This document shows, piece by piece, positions 15,879-23,859 of a stretch of DNA of 64,000 nt. Where the stretch lies: NCBI RefSeq assembly GCF_003991905.1, contig NZ_RSCL01000037.1:18774-82773 (forward strand). The letters run 5' to 3'. How positions within the stretch are numbered: the stretch's first letter is position 1; each line of letters opens with the position of its first letter. The DNA comes from Dulcicalothrix desertica PCC 7102. Lineage in GTDB: Bacteria > Cyanobacteriota > Cyanobacteriia > Cyanobacteriales > Nostocaceae. Below the pieces are notes generated by a model. It was not told where the DNA came from. It worked only from the letters and a program-made list of their open reading frames with translations, and did not search any database. The position numbers and the translations under genes are program-made.

Positions 15879-18617
15879 GTGTTTTCTAACCAACATCTTG
15901 GTGAGCTACTAACGGCTACCCTAGGAGAATCATTCTCACAAAATGACCTTAATGACTGCTTGCGGGGAGTAGAAATACTTAAACCGCCACCCCTAAAGCG
16001 GTTTTGGCAGGCAGCAGAGTCAAAGCCAGGAATTTATATAGTTCTGGCAGGAAAAGTTAGATTGCTGGATTCTGATAATTTAATTGCTACTCAAGGCGCC
16101 GGGACTTCGTTTGGTGAAATGACTCTATTTCCTAAAGAAGGATTTGGTGTTTATGTTGCTAAAGCTTCAACAGACTTAGAAGTTTGTTATGTCGGAAGTG
16201 ATGTGTTGCTTCCGTTGATGGAGAAATATCCTAATATATACGCTCATCTCAAAGCGCGCGCTTTGAGTTGGGATAAAAGATTGCGGCGCCAAAACCATCA
16301 ACAGCCACAACCACTTGGTCATACTAGTAATTGTCAAACATTATCAAAGCGTACTAATCACAGCAACGTTTTACCTTTTACACGAGCATCAGTTAGAACT
16401 AGTAAACCAAAACAAGCTTATTTTCCGAGTCCGAGTTTAAAAATTGGGCATTCGTTACGGCGCCACTTTAAACGCTATCCGTTTTATGCACAACAAAGCG
16501 CTTCTGACTGTGGCGCCGCTTGTATTGCGATGATAGGTCGCTACTGGGGTAAGTATTTATCGGTAAATCGTTTACGCGAACAAGCTTTAACGAACCGTAG
16601 CGGAACTTCGCTGAAGAATTTAGCATATTCGGCAGAAACGGCTGGCTTTGCCACCAGACCAGTTAAAGCTAGTTTGGATAAGTTAGCTCAACAACCTCTA
16701 CCCGCAATTGCTCACTGGGAAGGTAAGCATTACGTGGTTGTTTATGAAATTAACTCGAAGCAGGTAATTATCGCTGACCCCGCAATTGGGCAACGCACTC
16801 TAAGCATTACTGAGTTTCAAGCTGGTTGGACAGGTTATGCTCTATTGTTACAACCTACGTCGAATCTAGATAATGCTGAACTAAAGAATTCATTCTGGAA
16901 ATTCTTTGAGCTAGTTAAACCTCACTCTCTAGTACTGTTTGAAGTATTTATTGCTTCTGTGTTGATTCAAGTATTTGGATTAATAACACCACTATTTACA
17001 CAGCTACTACTAGACCGAGCGATTGTACAAGGCAGTACTTTAACTTTGAATGCGATTGGTTTAGGTCTAGTTATTTTCGGTTTATTCCGCATTGCTTTAA
17101 ATGGAGTGCGGCAGTATCTACTAGACCATACTGCCAACCGCGTGGGAGTCTCTTTACTCGTAGGGTTTATTAAGCATACCTTCCGCTTACCCTTAGAGTA
17201 TTTTGAGTCGCGTTACGTTGGTGACATCATTTCTCGTGTTCAAGAAAACCAGAAAATTCAACGCTTTTTAACTGGTGAAGCATTATCAATCATTCTTGAT
17301 TTACTCACCGTGGTTATCTATTTGGGGTTGATGTTCTGGTATAGCTTTAGTATGGCGTTGTTAGTGCTGTTGATTGTGCCACCATTTTTTATTCTGGCGT
17401 TCGCTAGCACAAGTATTTTGCGTCGTGTTTCTAGAGAAATTTTTAATGCCTCAACCGAAGAGAATAGTTATTTAATTCAGTCTCTCACAGGTCTACGCTC
17501 AGTTCGTTCAATGGCAATTGAGCAGACAGTGCGCTGGCATTGGGAGGAATTGTTACATAAGTTAGTCAAAAAAAGCTTTGCTGCACAGGTAATTGGTAAT
17601 CGTTTATCTATTATTAGTGCTTCGATTCAAACGTTAATAACTACAGGACTACTCTGGTTCGGCGCCTTACAAGTGATTCATAGCGAACTGACGATTGGGC
17701 AATTAGTAGCTTTCAATATGTTATTGGGTAACGTCATTAGTCCTTTTCAGAGGTTGAGTGTGTTATGGAACCAGTTTCAGGAAATTATTATTTCTACAGA
17801 GAGAATAAATGATGTTTTAGATGCCCAGCCAGAAGAAGACTTACAATTATTTCCTCGTCAGCCATTACGTAGACTTCGTGGCAGCATCCGCTTTGAAAAT
17901 GTTACCTTTCGATACCATGAACAAAGCGATATTAATGTACTAGAAAATATTAGTTTTGAAATACGACCAGAACAAACAGTAGCAGTTGTCGGTCGCAGTG
18001 GTTCTGGAAAAACAACGCTTTCCAAATTAATTTTAGGTTTGTATCCTCCTACAGAAGGAAAATTATTTATCGATGGGCATGATATTACAACTATTGCTCT
18101 TAAATCTCTAAGAGAACAAGTTGGTGTAGTAGACCAAGATACATTTCTTTTCGGTGGCACAATTCGGGAAAATTTATGTATTGCTTATCCTGATGCGACA
18201 CACGAAGAAATGATTGAAACTGCACGTTTTTGTGGCGCCGACGAATTCATTTCTCAATTACCGATGGGTTATGAAACACAAATCGGTGAAGGAGGTGGAA
18301 TGTTATCGGGTGGACAACGACAACGACTAGCAATTGCGCGCGCAATACTTGGTAAACCTCGCTTACTACTACTAGATGAAGCAACCAGTCATCTAGACAC
18401 CGAATCTGAAAGGATTATTCAAAACAACCTCAGCAAAATCATCCAAGGAAGAACAACTTTAATAATTGCCCATCGCCTTTCAACAGTACGCAATGCCGAC
18501 CTAATTCTCGTTTTAGATAAAGGTGTACTAGTAGAGACGGGTACTCATGAAGAATTAATCGCCAAGAAAGGTCATTATTACTACCTCAACCAACAACAAT
18601 TTGCTCAAGCAGGATAG
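15879..18617 (+). CDS. peptidase-containing ABC exporter (cNMP-like domain + C39 peptidase + ABC)
   Basis: A 912-residue fusion. Residues ~1-140 resemble a cyclic-nucleotide-binding-type domain (GIYIVLAGKVRLL, GTSFGEMTLFP). Residues ~200-330 are a C39 peptidase: QQSASDCGAAC with catalytic Cys211, His in HYVVVYEI and Asp in IIADPAIG. About six membrane helices span ~345-640. The ATPase has Walker A GRSGSGKTTL (~705), signature LSGGQRQR (~809), Walker B LLLLDEATSHLD and switch AHRLSTV. Such exporters cut double-glycine leaders and export the remainder. HlyD and isomerase genes follow, then two double-glycine precursors. Start is GTG. HetC is a known relative with another role, so the substrate is inferred. 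Confidence 0.9.
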   Translation: MFSNQHLGELLTATLGESFSQNDLNDCLRGVEILKPPPLKRFWQAAESKPGIYIVLAGKVRLLDSDNLIATQGAGTSFGEMTLFPKEGFGVYVAKASTDLEVCYVGSDVLLPLMEKYPNIYAHLKARALSWDKRLRRQNHQQPQPLGHTSNCQTLSKRTNHSNVLPFTRASVRTSKPKQAYFPSPSLKIGHSLRRHFKRYPFYAQQSASDCGAACIAMIGRYWGKYLSVNRLREQALTNRSGTSLKNLAYSAETAGFATRPVKASLDKLAQQPLPAIAHWEGKHYVVVYEINSKQVIIADPAIGQRTLSITEFQAGWTGYALLLQPTSNLDNAELKNSFWKFFELVKPHSLVLFEVFIASVLIQVFGLITPLFTQLLLDRAIVQGSTLTLNAIGLGLVIFGLFRIALNGVRQYLLDHTANRVGVSLLVGFIKHTFRLPLEYFESRYVGDIISRVQENQKIQRFLTGEALSIILDLLTVVIYLGLMFWYSFSMALLVLLIVPPFFILAFASTSILRRVSREIFNASTEENSYLIQSLTGLRSVRSMAIEQTVRWHWEELLHKLVKKSFAAQVIGNRLSIISASIQTLITTGLLWFGALQVIHSELTIGQLVAFNMLLGNVISPFQRLSVLWNQFQEIIISTERINDVLDAQPEEDLQLFPRQPLRRLRGSIRFENVTFRYHEQSDINVLENISFEIRPEQTVAVVGRSGSGKTTLSKLILGLYPPTEGKLFIDGHDITTIALKSLREQVGVVDQDTFLFGGTIRENLCIAYPDATHEEMIETARFCGADEFISQLPMGYETQIGEGGGMLSGGQRQRLAIARAILGKPRLLLLDEATSHLDTESERIIQNNLSKIIQGRTTLIIAHRLSTVRNADLILVLDKGVLVETGTHEELIAKKGHYYYLNQQQFAQAG

Positions 18618-18624
18618 TTTCGCC

Positions 18625-20148
18625 ATGCCATATCCATCTAACTATTCATCTAATGCGCGTGTCGAACCAGAAATCGACGCAGTAGAAATCACAGTAGAAA
18701 CTACTGATATTGATAATAACAATGGCTGGTCTTGCGGCACTGAGGAACTTTTAGATGCTTTGCCCCAACCTTGGACGCGCTCGCTACTATACGTACTTCT
18801 AATATGTGTAACATTTGTTTTGCCGTGGGCAATGTTATCTAAAGTCGATGAGACAGGAAGTGCAAGAGGACGTATTGAACCAGAAGGAGCAACTCAAAGA
18901 TTAGATTCTCAAGCATCGGGAAGTGTAAAAGCAGTCAAAGTCAAGAAAGGAGATGTAATAAAAGCTAATCAAGTACTAGTTGAATTAGAGTCTGATGTTT
19001 TACAAGCCCAAATACAACAAGTTCAGACAAAGTTAGAAGGAATAGTAAACCAGCGCAGGCAGTTAGAATTGCTCGCAACTCAGTTACAGTCAGCAATTGA
19101 CGTAACTGAACAACAAAACAAATCTCAAGAACTTGAGAAACTTGCTCAAGTTAATCAAGCGTACAAAGACCTTGACACCAAGCAGAGTACCCACAACTTA
19201 CAAAAATTGGAGAAACTGGCGCCAATAGAGCAAGCGCAACAGAATATAGAATCTACCCAAACCGCGCTTTCTTTAGCCGACATTCGATTGAGCAAAGATA
19301 TTGCTGAAGTCCAGCGCTATAAAGAGTTAGCGCAACAAGGTGTAGTACCGCAAACCAAAATAGTAGAGCTAGAAAAACAAGCTCAAGAAAGCCAAGTACT
19401 AACATCGAAAGCGCAATCTGATGTAAAGCAAGCGCATTTGCGATTAAAACAAGAGCAAAGTCGTTATCAAGTGATTATCAATCAGACGCTTTCAGATATA
19501 GGGCAAGCAAAGCTTCGTTACCTTGAGCAGCAAAGCAGTTATAAGAGTGTCATTCAAGCGGGTAGACTGGCTTTACTAAAAAGTCAAGAAAACCTCAAAG
19601 ACTTACAAACACAAATCGGCGCCCTACAATCTCAAATTGCTCAAACTAGGGCTGAGATAACATCCTTGAAACTTCAGCTACAGCAAAAAATAGTCAGGGC
19701 GCCTATCGATGGAGTAATTTTTGCATTGCCCATTGAAAAGCCAGGAATGGTAGTGCAACCAGGGCAAATGATTGCTCAAATAGCACCAAAAAATACGACT
19801 TTGATACTTAAAGCTCAAATACCCAGTCAACAGAGCGGCTTTTTGAAAGTGGGCAGAAAAGTCAAAGTCAAATTTGACGCTTACCCCTACCAAGACTACG
19901 GAGTGGCGCCGGGACAAATCAAATGGATATCACCAGATTCAAAAGTAAATCAAACACCCCAAGGCAATATAGAAACCTTTGAATTAGACATTGCCTTGCA
20001 ACAACCTTATCTCGAATCAGGAAACAAACGTATTACCTTAACACCTGGTCAAACAGCGACAGCAGAAGTAATTATCCGTCAACGACGAGTAATTGATTTT
20101 ATGTTAGACCCATTTAGAAAGTTACAAAAAGGAGGTTTAGAGCTTTAA
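18625..20148 (+). CDS. HlyD-family periplasmic adaptor subunit
   Basis: About 507 residues. A cytoplasmic tail, one membrane helix (about residues 50-70, SLLYVLLICVTFVLPWAML), then a lipoyl-like half (GSVKAVKVKKGDVIKANQVLVELES), a coiled coil of ~230 residues rich in Gln/Leu/Lys, and the second lipoyl half plus beta domain (VRAPIDGVIFALPIEKPGMVVQPGQMIAQIAP). HlyD adaptors link an inner-membrane ABC exporter to an outer-membrane channel. An in-frame TTG at 18601 would overlap the ABC gene; I prefer the ATG at 18625 with AGGA upstream. Its stop overlaps the next start (TAATG). Confidence 0.92.
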   Translation: MPYPSNYSSNARVEPEIDAVEITVETTDIDNNNGWSCGTEELLDALPQPWTRSLLYVLLICVTFVLPWAMLSKVDETGSARGRIEPEGATQRLDSQASGSVKAVKVKKGDVIKANQVLVELESDVLQAQIQQVQTKLEGIVNQRRQLELLATQLQSAIDVTEQQNKSQELEKLAQVNQAYKDLDTKQSTHNLQKLEKLAPIEQAQQNIESTQTALSLADIRLSKDIAEVQRYKELAQQGVVPQTKIVELEKQAQESQVLTSKAQSDVKQAHLRLKQEQSRYQVIINQTLSDIGQAKLRYLEQQSSYKSVIQAGRLALLKSQENLKDLQTQIGALQSQIAQTRAEITSLKLQLQQKIVRAPIDGVIFALPIEKPGMVVQPGQMIAQIAPKNTTLILKAQIPSQQSGFLKVGRKVKVKFDAYPYQDYGVAPGQIKWISPDSKVNQTPQGNIETFELDIALQQPYLESGNKRITLTPGQTATAEVIIRQRRVIDFMLDPFRKLQKGGLEL

Positions 20149-20879
20149 TGTCACAAGTTTTAACAGTAAAAAACGAAGATATTATTCGTCATATAAAATT
20201 CTCTTGCCAAATACCAGATGTTCTGCGGGCAGTAGCAATTCAAAAAATAATTACAGACACTGCCGAGAAAGCGGGTATTAAAGTTGATGAGCCAGAACTT
20301 CAACAGGCAGGAGATAACATGCGAGTCGCCAATAAACTTGTAAAAGCGACTGACACCTTAGCATGGTTAGCAAAACATAATTTAACAGTCGAGGAATTTG
20401 AAGAATTAGTTTATGCAAACGTACTATCAGCAAAACTTGCCAATCATTTATTTGCTAAACAAATAGAAAGTTACTTTTTCGCTCACCAACTAGATTATGT
20501 GGCAGCAGTTACATATGAAGTTGTTTTAGATGATGAAGATTTGGCGTTTGAGATGTATTACGCATTGCAAGAAGGAGAAATAACTTGGAGCGAATTAGCG
20601 CGTCAATTCATTCATAACCCAGAGTTGAGGAGAACTTGGGGATATCAGGGAATTAGGCGCCGCATAGACTTTCGTCCTGAACTAGCTTCTGCAATATTTG
20701 CTTTGGTGGCGCCCCAGATTCTCAAACCGATAGTGACTTCAAAAGGAGTCCATCTAATTTGGGTTGAAGAAATAATTCATCCGAAATTAGATGAGCAACT
20801 ACGCGCCAAAATTCAGCAAGATTTATTTTCAGCATGGTTAAATCAACAATTTGAACACCTAGAAATAAAAATGCAGTAG
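20148..20879 (+). CDS. parvulin-type peptidyl-prolyl isomerase (SurA/PpiC-like)
   Basis: A 243-residue protein. The N-terminal half is helical like a SurA chaperone domain (VLRAVAIQKIITDTAEKAGIKVDEPELQQAGDNMR), followed by a parvulin-like domain (about 125-215): ALQEGEITWSELARQFIHNPELRRTWGYQGIRRR... LKPIVTSKGVHLIWVEEI. No clear signal peptide is seen, so it may act on the cytoplasmic side or be co-exported. The position right after HlyD is a recurring cyanobacterial arrangement. Its final codons and TAG stop (20877-20879) lie inside a 28-bp palindrome. Confidence 0.8.
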   Translation: MSQVLTVKNEDIIRHIKFSCQIPDVLRAVAIQKIITDTAEKAGIKVDEPELQQAGDNMRVANKLVKATDTLAWLAKHNLTVEEFEELVYANVLSAKLANHLFAKQIESYFFAHQLDYVAAVTYEVVLDDEDLAFEMYYALQEGEITWSELARQFIHNPELRRTWGYQGIRRRIDFRPELASAIFALVAPQILKPIVTSKGVHLIWVEEIIHPKLDEQLRAKIQQDLFSAWLNQQFEHLEIKMQ

Positions 20880-20903
20880 AGACGTTACATGTAACGTCTC
20901 TAC
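20876..20903. repeat. 28-bp GTAGAGAC...GTCTCTAC palindrome, copy 2
   Basis: Perfect palindrome with centre GTTACATGTAAC. It provides the stop codon of the isomerase gene and could fold into a hairpin at the end of the export operon mRNA. Confidence 0.85.
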
Positions 20904-21206
20904 TCAAACGAAATATCTTATTAACTACCACTTCATTATCAAAAAATTAGTTTTTTTGATTATATTTTGACATAATTAAAAATTCTAAAATACAGATTAG
21001 TGAAGAGTTTTTCTGTGTTTAAAAAAAGATGAATTTACATTAGTTAATGTATTGCTTTTTTCATAAATTGAATGTAAAGTTTAAATAAATGTGATTCAAT
21101 CTACTAATTTTAATGTTATGTTTAAGGTGTCACTAAAAAAGAAATAAATAACTGAAATATTAGTGACATTAAATCAACAAAAATTTTGTATTCCTGGGAG
21201 AATCTT
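20904..21206. other. ~300-bp AT-rich region upstream of the peptide genes
   Basis: Very AT-rich DNA between the isomerase and the first precursor. It likely contains a separate promoter for the peptide genes. I see no confident -35/-10 pair. A short inverted pair, TAGTGACA... and ...TGTCACT, flanks 21127-21171 (GTGTCACTAAA / TTAGTGACATT). Confidence 0.45.
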
Positions 21207-21437
21207 ATGATTATCTCTGATATTTCACATTTAGAAGTTGCTACTGAAGAAAACAGTATTATTGGTGGATTAGCAATTGCAAATGCATATTCGAGTGCAT
21301 ACGCTAATGGTCCAAACTTTGCAGGCACTAATACTAGCACCTATACCAGTGCTTACACTAATGATAGATACTACTATTACTACAGTCCAAACAACAGTGC
21401 TAGCTCTAACTCTAACTCTAGTTCAGCATCATCATAG
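21207..21437 (+). CDS. double-glycine leader peptide precursor 1 (Tyr/Ser/Asn-rich core)
   Basis: A 76-residue peptide. The leader MIISDISHLEVATEENSIIGG (21 residues, shown here as ISDISHLEV...SIIGG) ends in Gly-Gly with the hydrophobic spacing typical of C39 substrates. The predicted 55-residue core is Ala/Tyr/Ser/Asn/Thr-rich, has no Cys, and includes NDRYYYYYSPNN and a Ser/Asn tail. The ATG at 21207 has GGGAG at 21195-21199; a TTG 21 bp upstream is in frame but lacks a site. It lies 3 kb after the C39-ABC gene on the same strand, so it is the natural candidate substrate. Function (bacteriocin, signal or structural peptide) is unknown. Confidence 0.75.
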   Translation: MIISDISHLEVATEENSIIGGLAIANAYSSAYANGPNFAGTNTSTYTSAYTNDRYYYYYSPNNSASSNSNSSSASS

Positions 21438-21468
21438 GCACTTTAATAATCACTTTCTTTAAGGAAAT

Positions 21469-21496
21469 GCTGAAAGCTTTTTTTATAGCTTTCAGC
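21469..21496 (+). terminator. hairpin between the two precursor genes
   Basis: A 9-bp stem GCTGAAAGC / GCTTTCAGC encloses a T-rich 10-nt loop (TTTTTTTATA). There is no T-run after the stem on the plus strand, so it may act as a partial terminator, an mRNA-stabilising hairpin or a processing site setting the ratio of the two peptides. Confidence 0.5.
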
Positions 21497-21519
21497 TTAC
21501 CTACTTCAAAAGGGGCATT

Positions 21520-21822
21520 ATGAATAAATTAAAAATTGCTGACCTTAGTTTTTGTGAAACTGAGCTTTCTAATAGTGGTGAAGTTCAAGGTGGCGCCGGA
21601 GCTTATTACCAACCTGTAGGCTCAGTATCAACCAGTTTCAGTGCAGATAATAGTGCAGGCTATTATGGCAACTGGGGAGTGTATAGAGATACTTACGGAG
21701 GATACATCATAACAGCGAATGTTTACGGTTCTGTTGGTGGTGCTGCTGCTGGTGCCGCTTCTGGCGCCGCTTCTGATGGCACTCACTACGCTTCATCCTC
21801 CGCACAAGCTAGCACTTATTAA
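21520..21822 (+). CDS. double-glycine leader peptide precursor 2 (Gly/Ala/Ser/Tyr-rich core)
   Basis: A 100-residue peptide. Its leader (residues 1-25) reads KIADLSFCETE...EVQGG, sharing the D-[IL]-S-x-x-E and Gly-Gly pattern of precursor 1. The 75-residue core is unlike core 1: AGAYYQPVGSVSTSF, a GNWGVYRDTYGGY middle and a GSVGGAAAGAASGAASDG run. No core Cys is present, so lantibiotic-like rings are not expected. The ribosome site AAGGGG (21509-21514) is strong. It is followed by a clear terminator. Probably cut and exported by the C39-ABC/HlyD pair. Confidence 0.75.
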   Translation: MNKLKIADLSFCETELSNSGEVQGGAGAYYQPVGSVSTSFSADNSAGYYGNWGVYRDTYGGYIITANVYGSVGGAAAGAASGAASDGTHYASSSAQASTY

Positions 21823-21841
21823 TTGACTGATGAAAAATCAA

Positions 21842-21880
21842 AATCCCGGTAGCTTCTATGCATACCGGGATTATTTTTAT
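21842..21880 (+). terminator. rho-independent terminator after precursor 2
   Basis: A 10-bp stem AATCCCGGTA / TACCGGGATT with an 11-nt loop, followed by ATTTTTAT. Ends the two-peptide transcript 20 bp after the second precursor. Confidence 0.85.
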
Positions 21881-21938
21881 GTGTTTCAAAAATAAAATTT
21901 CAAAGAGAAATAAAAAATTAAATGAAAGGAGTAGTACT

Positions 21939-22490
21939 ATGAGTGATGCAAAAATATTTTTAGAAATATGTTACGCAAAAGAAAAGTTTAATCCTATTTA
22001 CACTTTACATTCACTATCATATTTCACAGAATTAATCGGTGGACTAAATGTAGATACAGTAGCCCAAGAAATTCCTCATTGGTCGAATAATAATCTATCT
22101 CTAAAAAAAGAAAAGATTATTACAATTCAAGAAAAGCTACTTCAAGGGGAGTTAAAGTTTAGAGTTTTATTTTATTTTCCTGAGAGTCAAGAATTGATTA
22201 ATGCTCTATCCCAAACTTACGGAAAATCTGTCCAAGAAGTTAAAACTTATTCCTGTGAAGGTAATGTGTTGCTAGGATACGGAACTATTTATATTTCGCT
22301 AGAAGAAAAATTTGCCAAACTGCGAATATTCCCAGATATCGATGTTTTGGCTAATATGATAATGCGAACATCTCTTATTTGCTCTTATTTGGAGAAATTG
22401 TGCCAGGAAACAAATGCATTATCGGCTCATTGGGAAGACTTTGATGATGAAATTTTAATGACGATTTGGTCAAATAAAGTGGCTATATGA
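21939..22490 (+). CDS. unknown protein next to the peptide genes
   Basis: A 183-residue protein I do not recognise. An open frame runs back to 21858, but that part is the terminator hairpin. The ATG at 21939 has a strong AAAGGAG site 8 bp upstream, so I start there. No membrane helix, signal peptide, leader Gly-Gly or enzyme motif is evident. Sequence is mixed alpha/beta with LHSLSYFTELIGGLNVDTVAQEIPHW, LQGELKFRVLFYFPES and VLLGYGTIYISLEEKFAKLRIFPDID. Lying after the precursors it may be a modifying, immunity or regulatory protein, by position only. Confidence 0.6.
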   Translation: MSDAKIFLEICYAKEKFNPIYTLHSLSYFTELIGGLNVDTVAQEIPHWSNNNLSLKKEKIITIQEKLLQGELKFRVLFYFPESQELINALSQTYGKSVQEVKTYSCEGNVLLGYGTIYISLEEKFAKLRIFPDIDVLANMIMRTSLICSYLEKLCQETNALSAHWEDFDDEILMTIWSNKVAI

Positions 22491-22505
22491 ATATAAAGGG
22501 GGCAT

Positions 22506-22565
22506 TTGACAACCATTGGTTGTCAAAATCTCTGGAATTAAAATTTGATAACCATTGGTTATCAA
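22506..22565. repeat. pair of AACCATTGGTT palindromes
   Basis: Two 21-bp palindromes 18 bp apart: core AACCATTGGTT flanked by TTGAC/GTCAA at 22506-22526 and by TTGAT/ATCAA at 22545-22565. The flanks changed together and keep pairing. A third member, TGTGAACCATTGGTTCACA, is at 39264-39282. They could be hairpins or twin operator sites. Confidence 0.75.
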
Positions 22566-22583
22566 TTTTAAGGTTTTATGATT

Positions 22584-22612
22584 GAAACGGGCAAGGATGC
22601 CCGTTCCACAAG
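22584..22612. repeat. GGGCAAGGATGCCC-type hairpin repeat
   Basis: GAAACGGGCAAGGATGCCCGTTCC followed by ACAAG: a short-loop hairpin of a dispersed family also seen at 39016-39043, 50272-50335, 62733-62806 and 62961-62993. Confidence 0.75.
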
Positions 22613-22640
22613 ATGTTTATTCCATAATTTGTCTCATAAT

Positions 22641-23549
22641 TTATAGGGAGTGTTGTGTTTGTTCGGAAATCCAGTCTTGTAAGATGGGGTTGATGATTTG
22701 TGGCGCCTCGTCTTGGGGGCAATGACCGACACCTTCGATGGGGATAAATTTGAGTACTTTGGGGTAGTCGGCAAATTGGCGTCCTAATTCTATAGGTTCC
22801 CAAGGGTCTGCGGCGCCCCATAAAATAATTGCAGGACAGGGTAATTTAGGTAATAAGTCTTCGGGCAAGGGTCCGCTGGAATATGATGTAAATGCTAAAA
22901 ATACAGCCACAGCTCCTGGGTCTGCTGCTGGTGACATTAAAATATCTACTAGTTCGTCGGTGACTGCATCTGGATTCGCGTAAGCTTGTAATAAGATTTT
23001 ACGAACTGTTTTGGGCTTGGCAAGTTGGTTAAAGAAAAAGTTACCTACAGTTTCGTTAGATAATACTTTTTGCAATAATGGGGTGCCAAAACGTCGATAC
23101 CACGGTAAAGCAGCGCGTTTGCGGTCGTGTAATAAACGCAATGAACAGTTAAGCATCGCAACTCCACGAGCAATATCTGGATTATCTACTGCTGCTTGCA
23201 TGGCAACAATACAACCAATGGAGTTACCTACCAAAAACACGGGTTCCCCAACTACTTCGCGACTAAAGTCAGCTATCTGTTGTCCCCAAGTTTCAAATGT
23301 ATATTCAATTTCTTTTATTGGGTTTGGTTTTGCTGAACCTCCAAAGCCAATCAAATCAATCGCAAAAACGCGACACTTATCTGCTAGTACCGATATATTT
23401 TTCCGCCAATGCCATAACGAGGCGCCGAAACCATGTATTAAAATTACTGCTGGACCTGTAGTTCCTTGCACTTGGTAAGAGATTGGATAACCCCGCCAAG
23501 TCCATATTTGCGATGAAGACAGTTTAGGAGTAGAGGCAGATATGGTCAT
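22641..23549 (-). CDS. alpha/beta hydrolase
   Basis: A 302-residue alpha/beta-fold hydrolase. Oxyanion motif LIHGFGASLWHW, nucleophile elbow LVGNSIGCIVA (GNSIG, Ser), acid in ILWGAADPWEPIE (Asp) and base in GVGHCPQDEAP (His). The cap region contains FNQLAKPKTVRKILLQAYANPD, like the haloperoxidase/epoxide-hydrolase and chlorophyllase-like group of plant and cyanobacterial enzymes. Substrate unknown. It converges with the orphan gene at 21939-22490 and stands alone. Confidence 0.88.
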   Translation of the reverse strand: MTISASTPKLSSSQIWTWRGYPISYQVQGTTGPAVILIHGFGASLWHWRKNISVLADKCRVFAIDLIGFGGSAKPNPIKEIEYTFETWGQQIADFSREVVGEPVFLVGNSIGCIVAMQAAVDNPDIARGVAMLNCSLRLLHDRKRAALPWYRRFGTPLLQKVLSNETVGNFFFNQLAKPKTVRKILLQAYANPDAVTDELVDILMSPAADPGAVAVFLAFTSYSSGPLPEDLLPKLPCPAIILWGAADPWEPIELGRQFADYPKVLKFIPIEGVGHCPQDEAPQIINPILQDWISEQTQHSL

Positions 23550-23859
23550 GGGTTATTACTTAATTTATGTGTGTTTCAATGCGCTAAAATTTACATTCAC
23601 GATATTTACAGCTACTATATATACAGTTAGTTGCTGTATTGCTATACGAAATCCACAAACGGATAGTTTGCCTTCCCAATAAAAACTTTAACTGTTTTTA
23701 TTTTTTTGTTGCAGAGTAATAATACGAGTATAAATAATATTTTGTTACATTTTTTTATAAGTATTTAAACGTATATTAAGAAATTTAAGAAACCGGGTTT
23801 CTGTTGATATATTGTAATAAAAATCATGATTATGGGTAGAAACCCGGTTTCTGGGGTTT
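23550..23859. other. 310-bp intergenic region
   Basis: Upstream of the hydrolase and downstream of rsgA. It contains two 15-bp palindromes, AGAAACCGGGTTTCT (23788-23802) and AGAAACCCGGTTTCT (23838-23852), facing each other about 35 bp apart so that they can also pair with each other. They lie within 60 bp of the rsgA stop and may act as its terminator. Confidence 0.6.
23788..23852. repeat. paired AGAAACC[GC]GGTTTCT palindromes
   Basis: Two 15-mers, each nearly self-complementary, in inverted orientation. The same unit is at 39299-39329 (paired) and 6042-6054 (half). Confidence 0.7.

Noticed and set aside
21858..21938. Upstream start for the orphan protein
   Set aside because: The stretch is the terminator hairpin of precursor 2; a better ribosome site serves the ATG at 21939.
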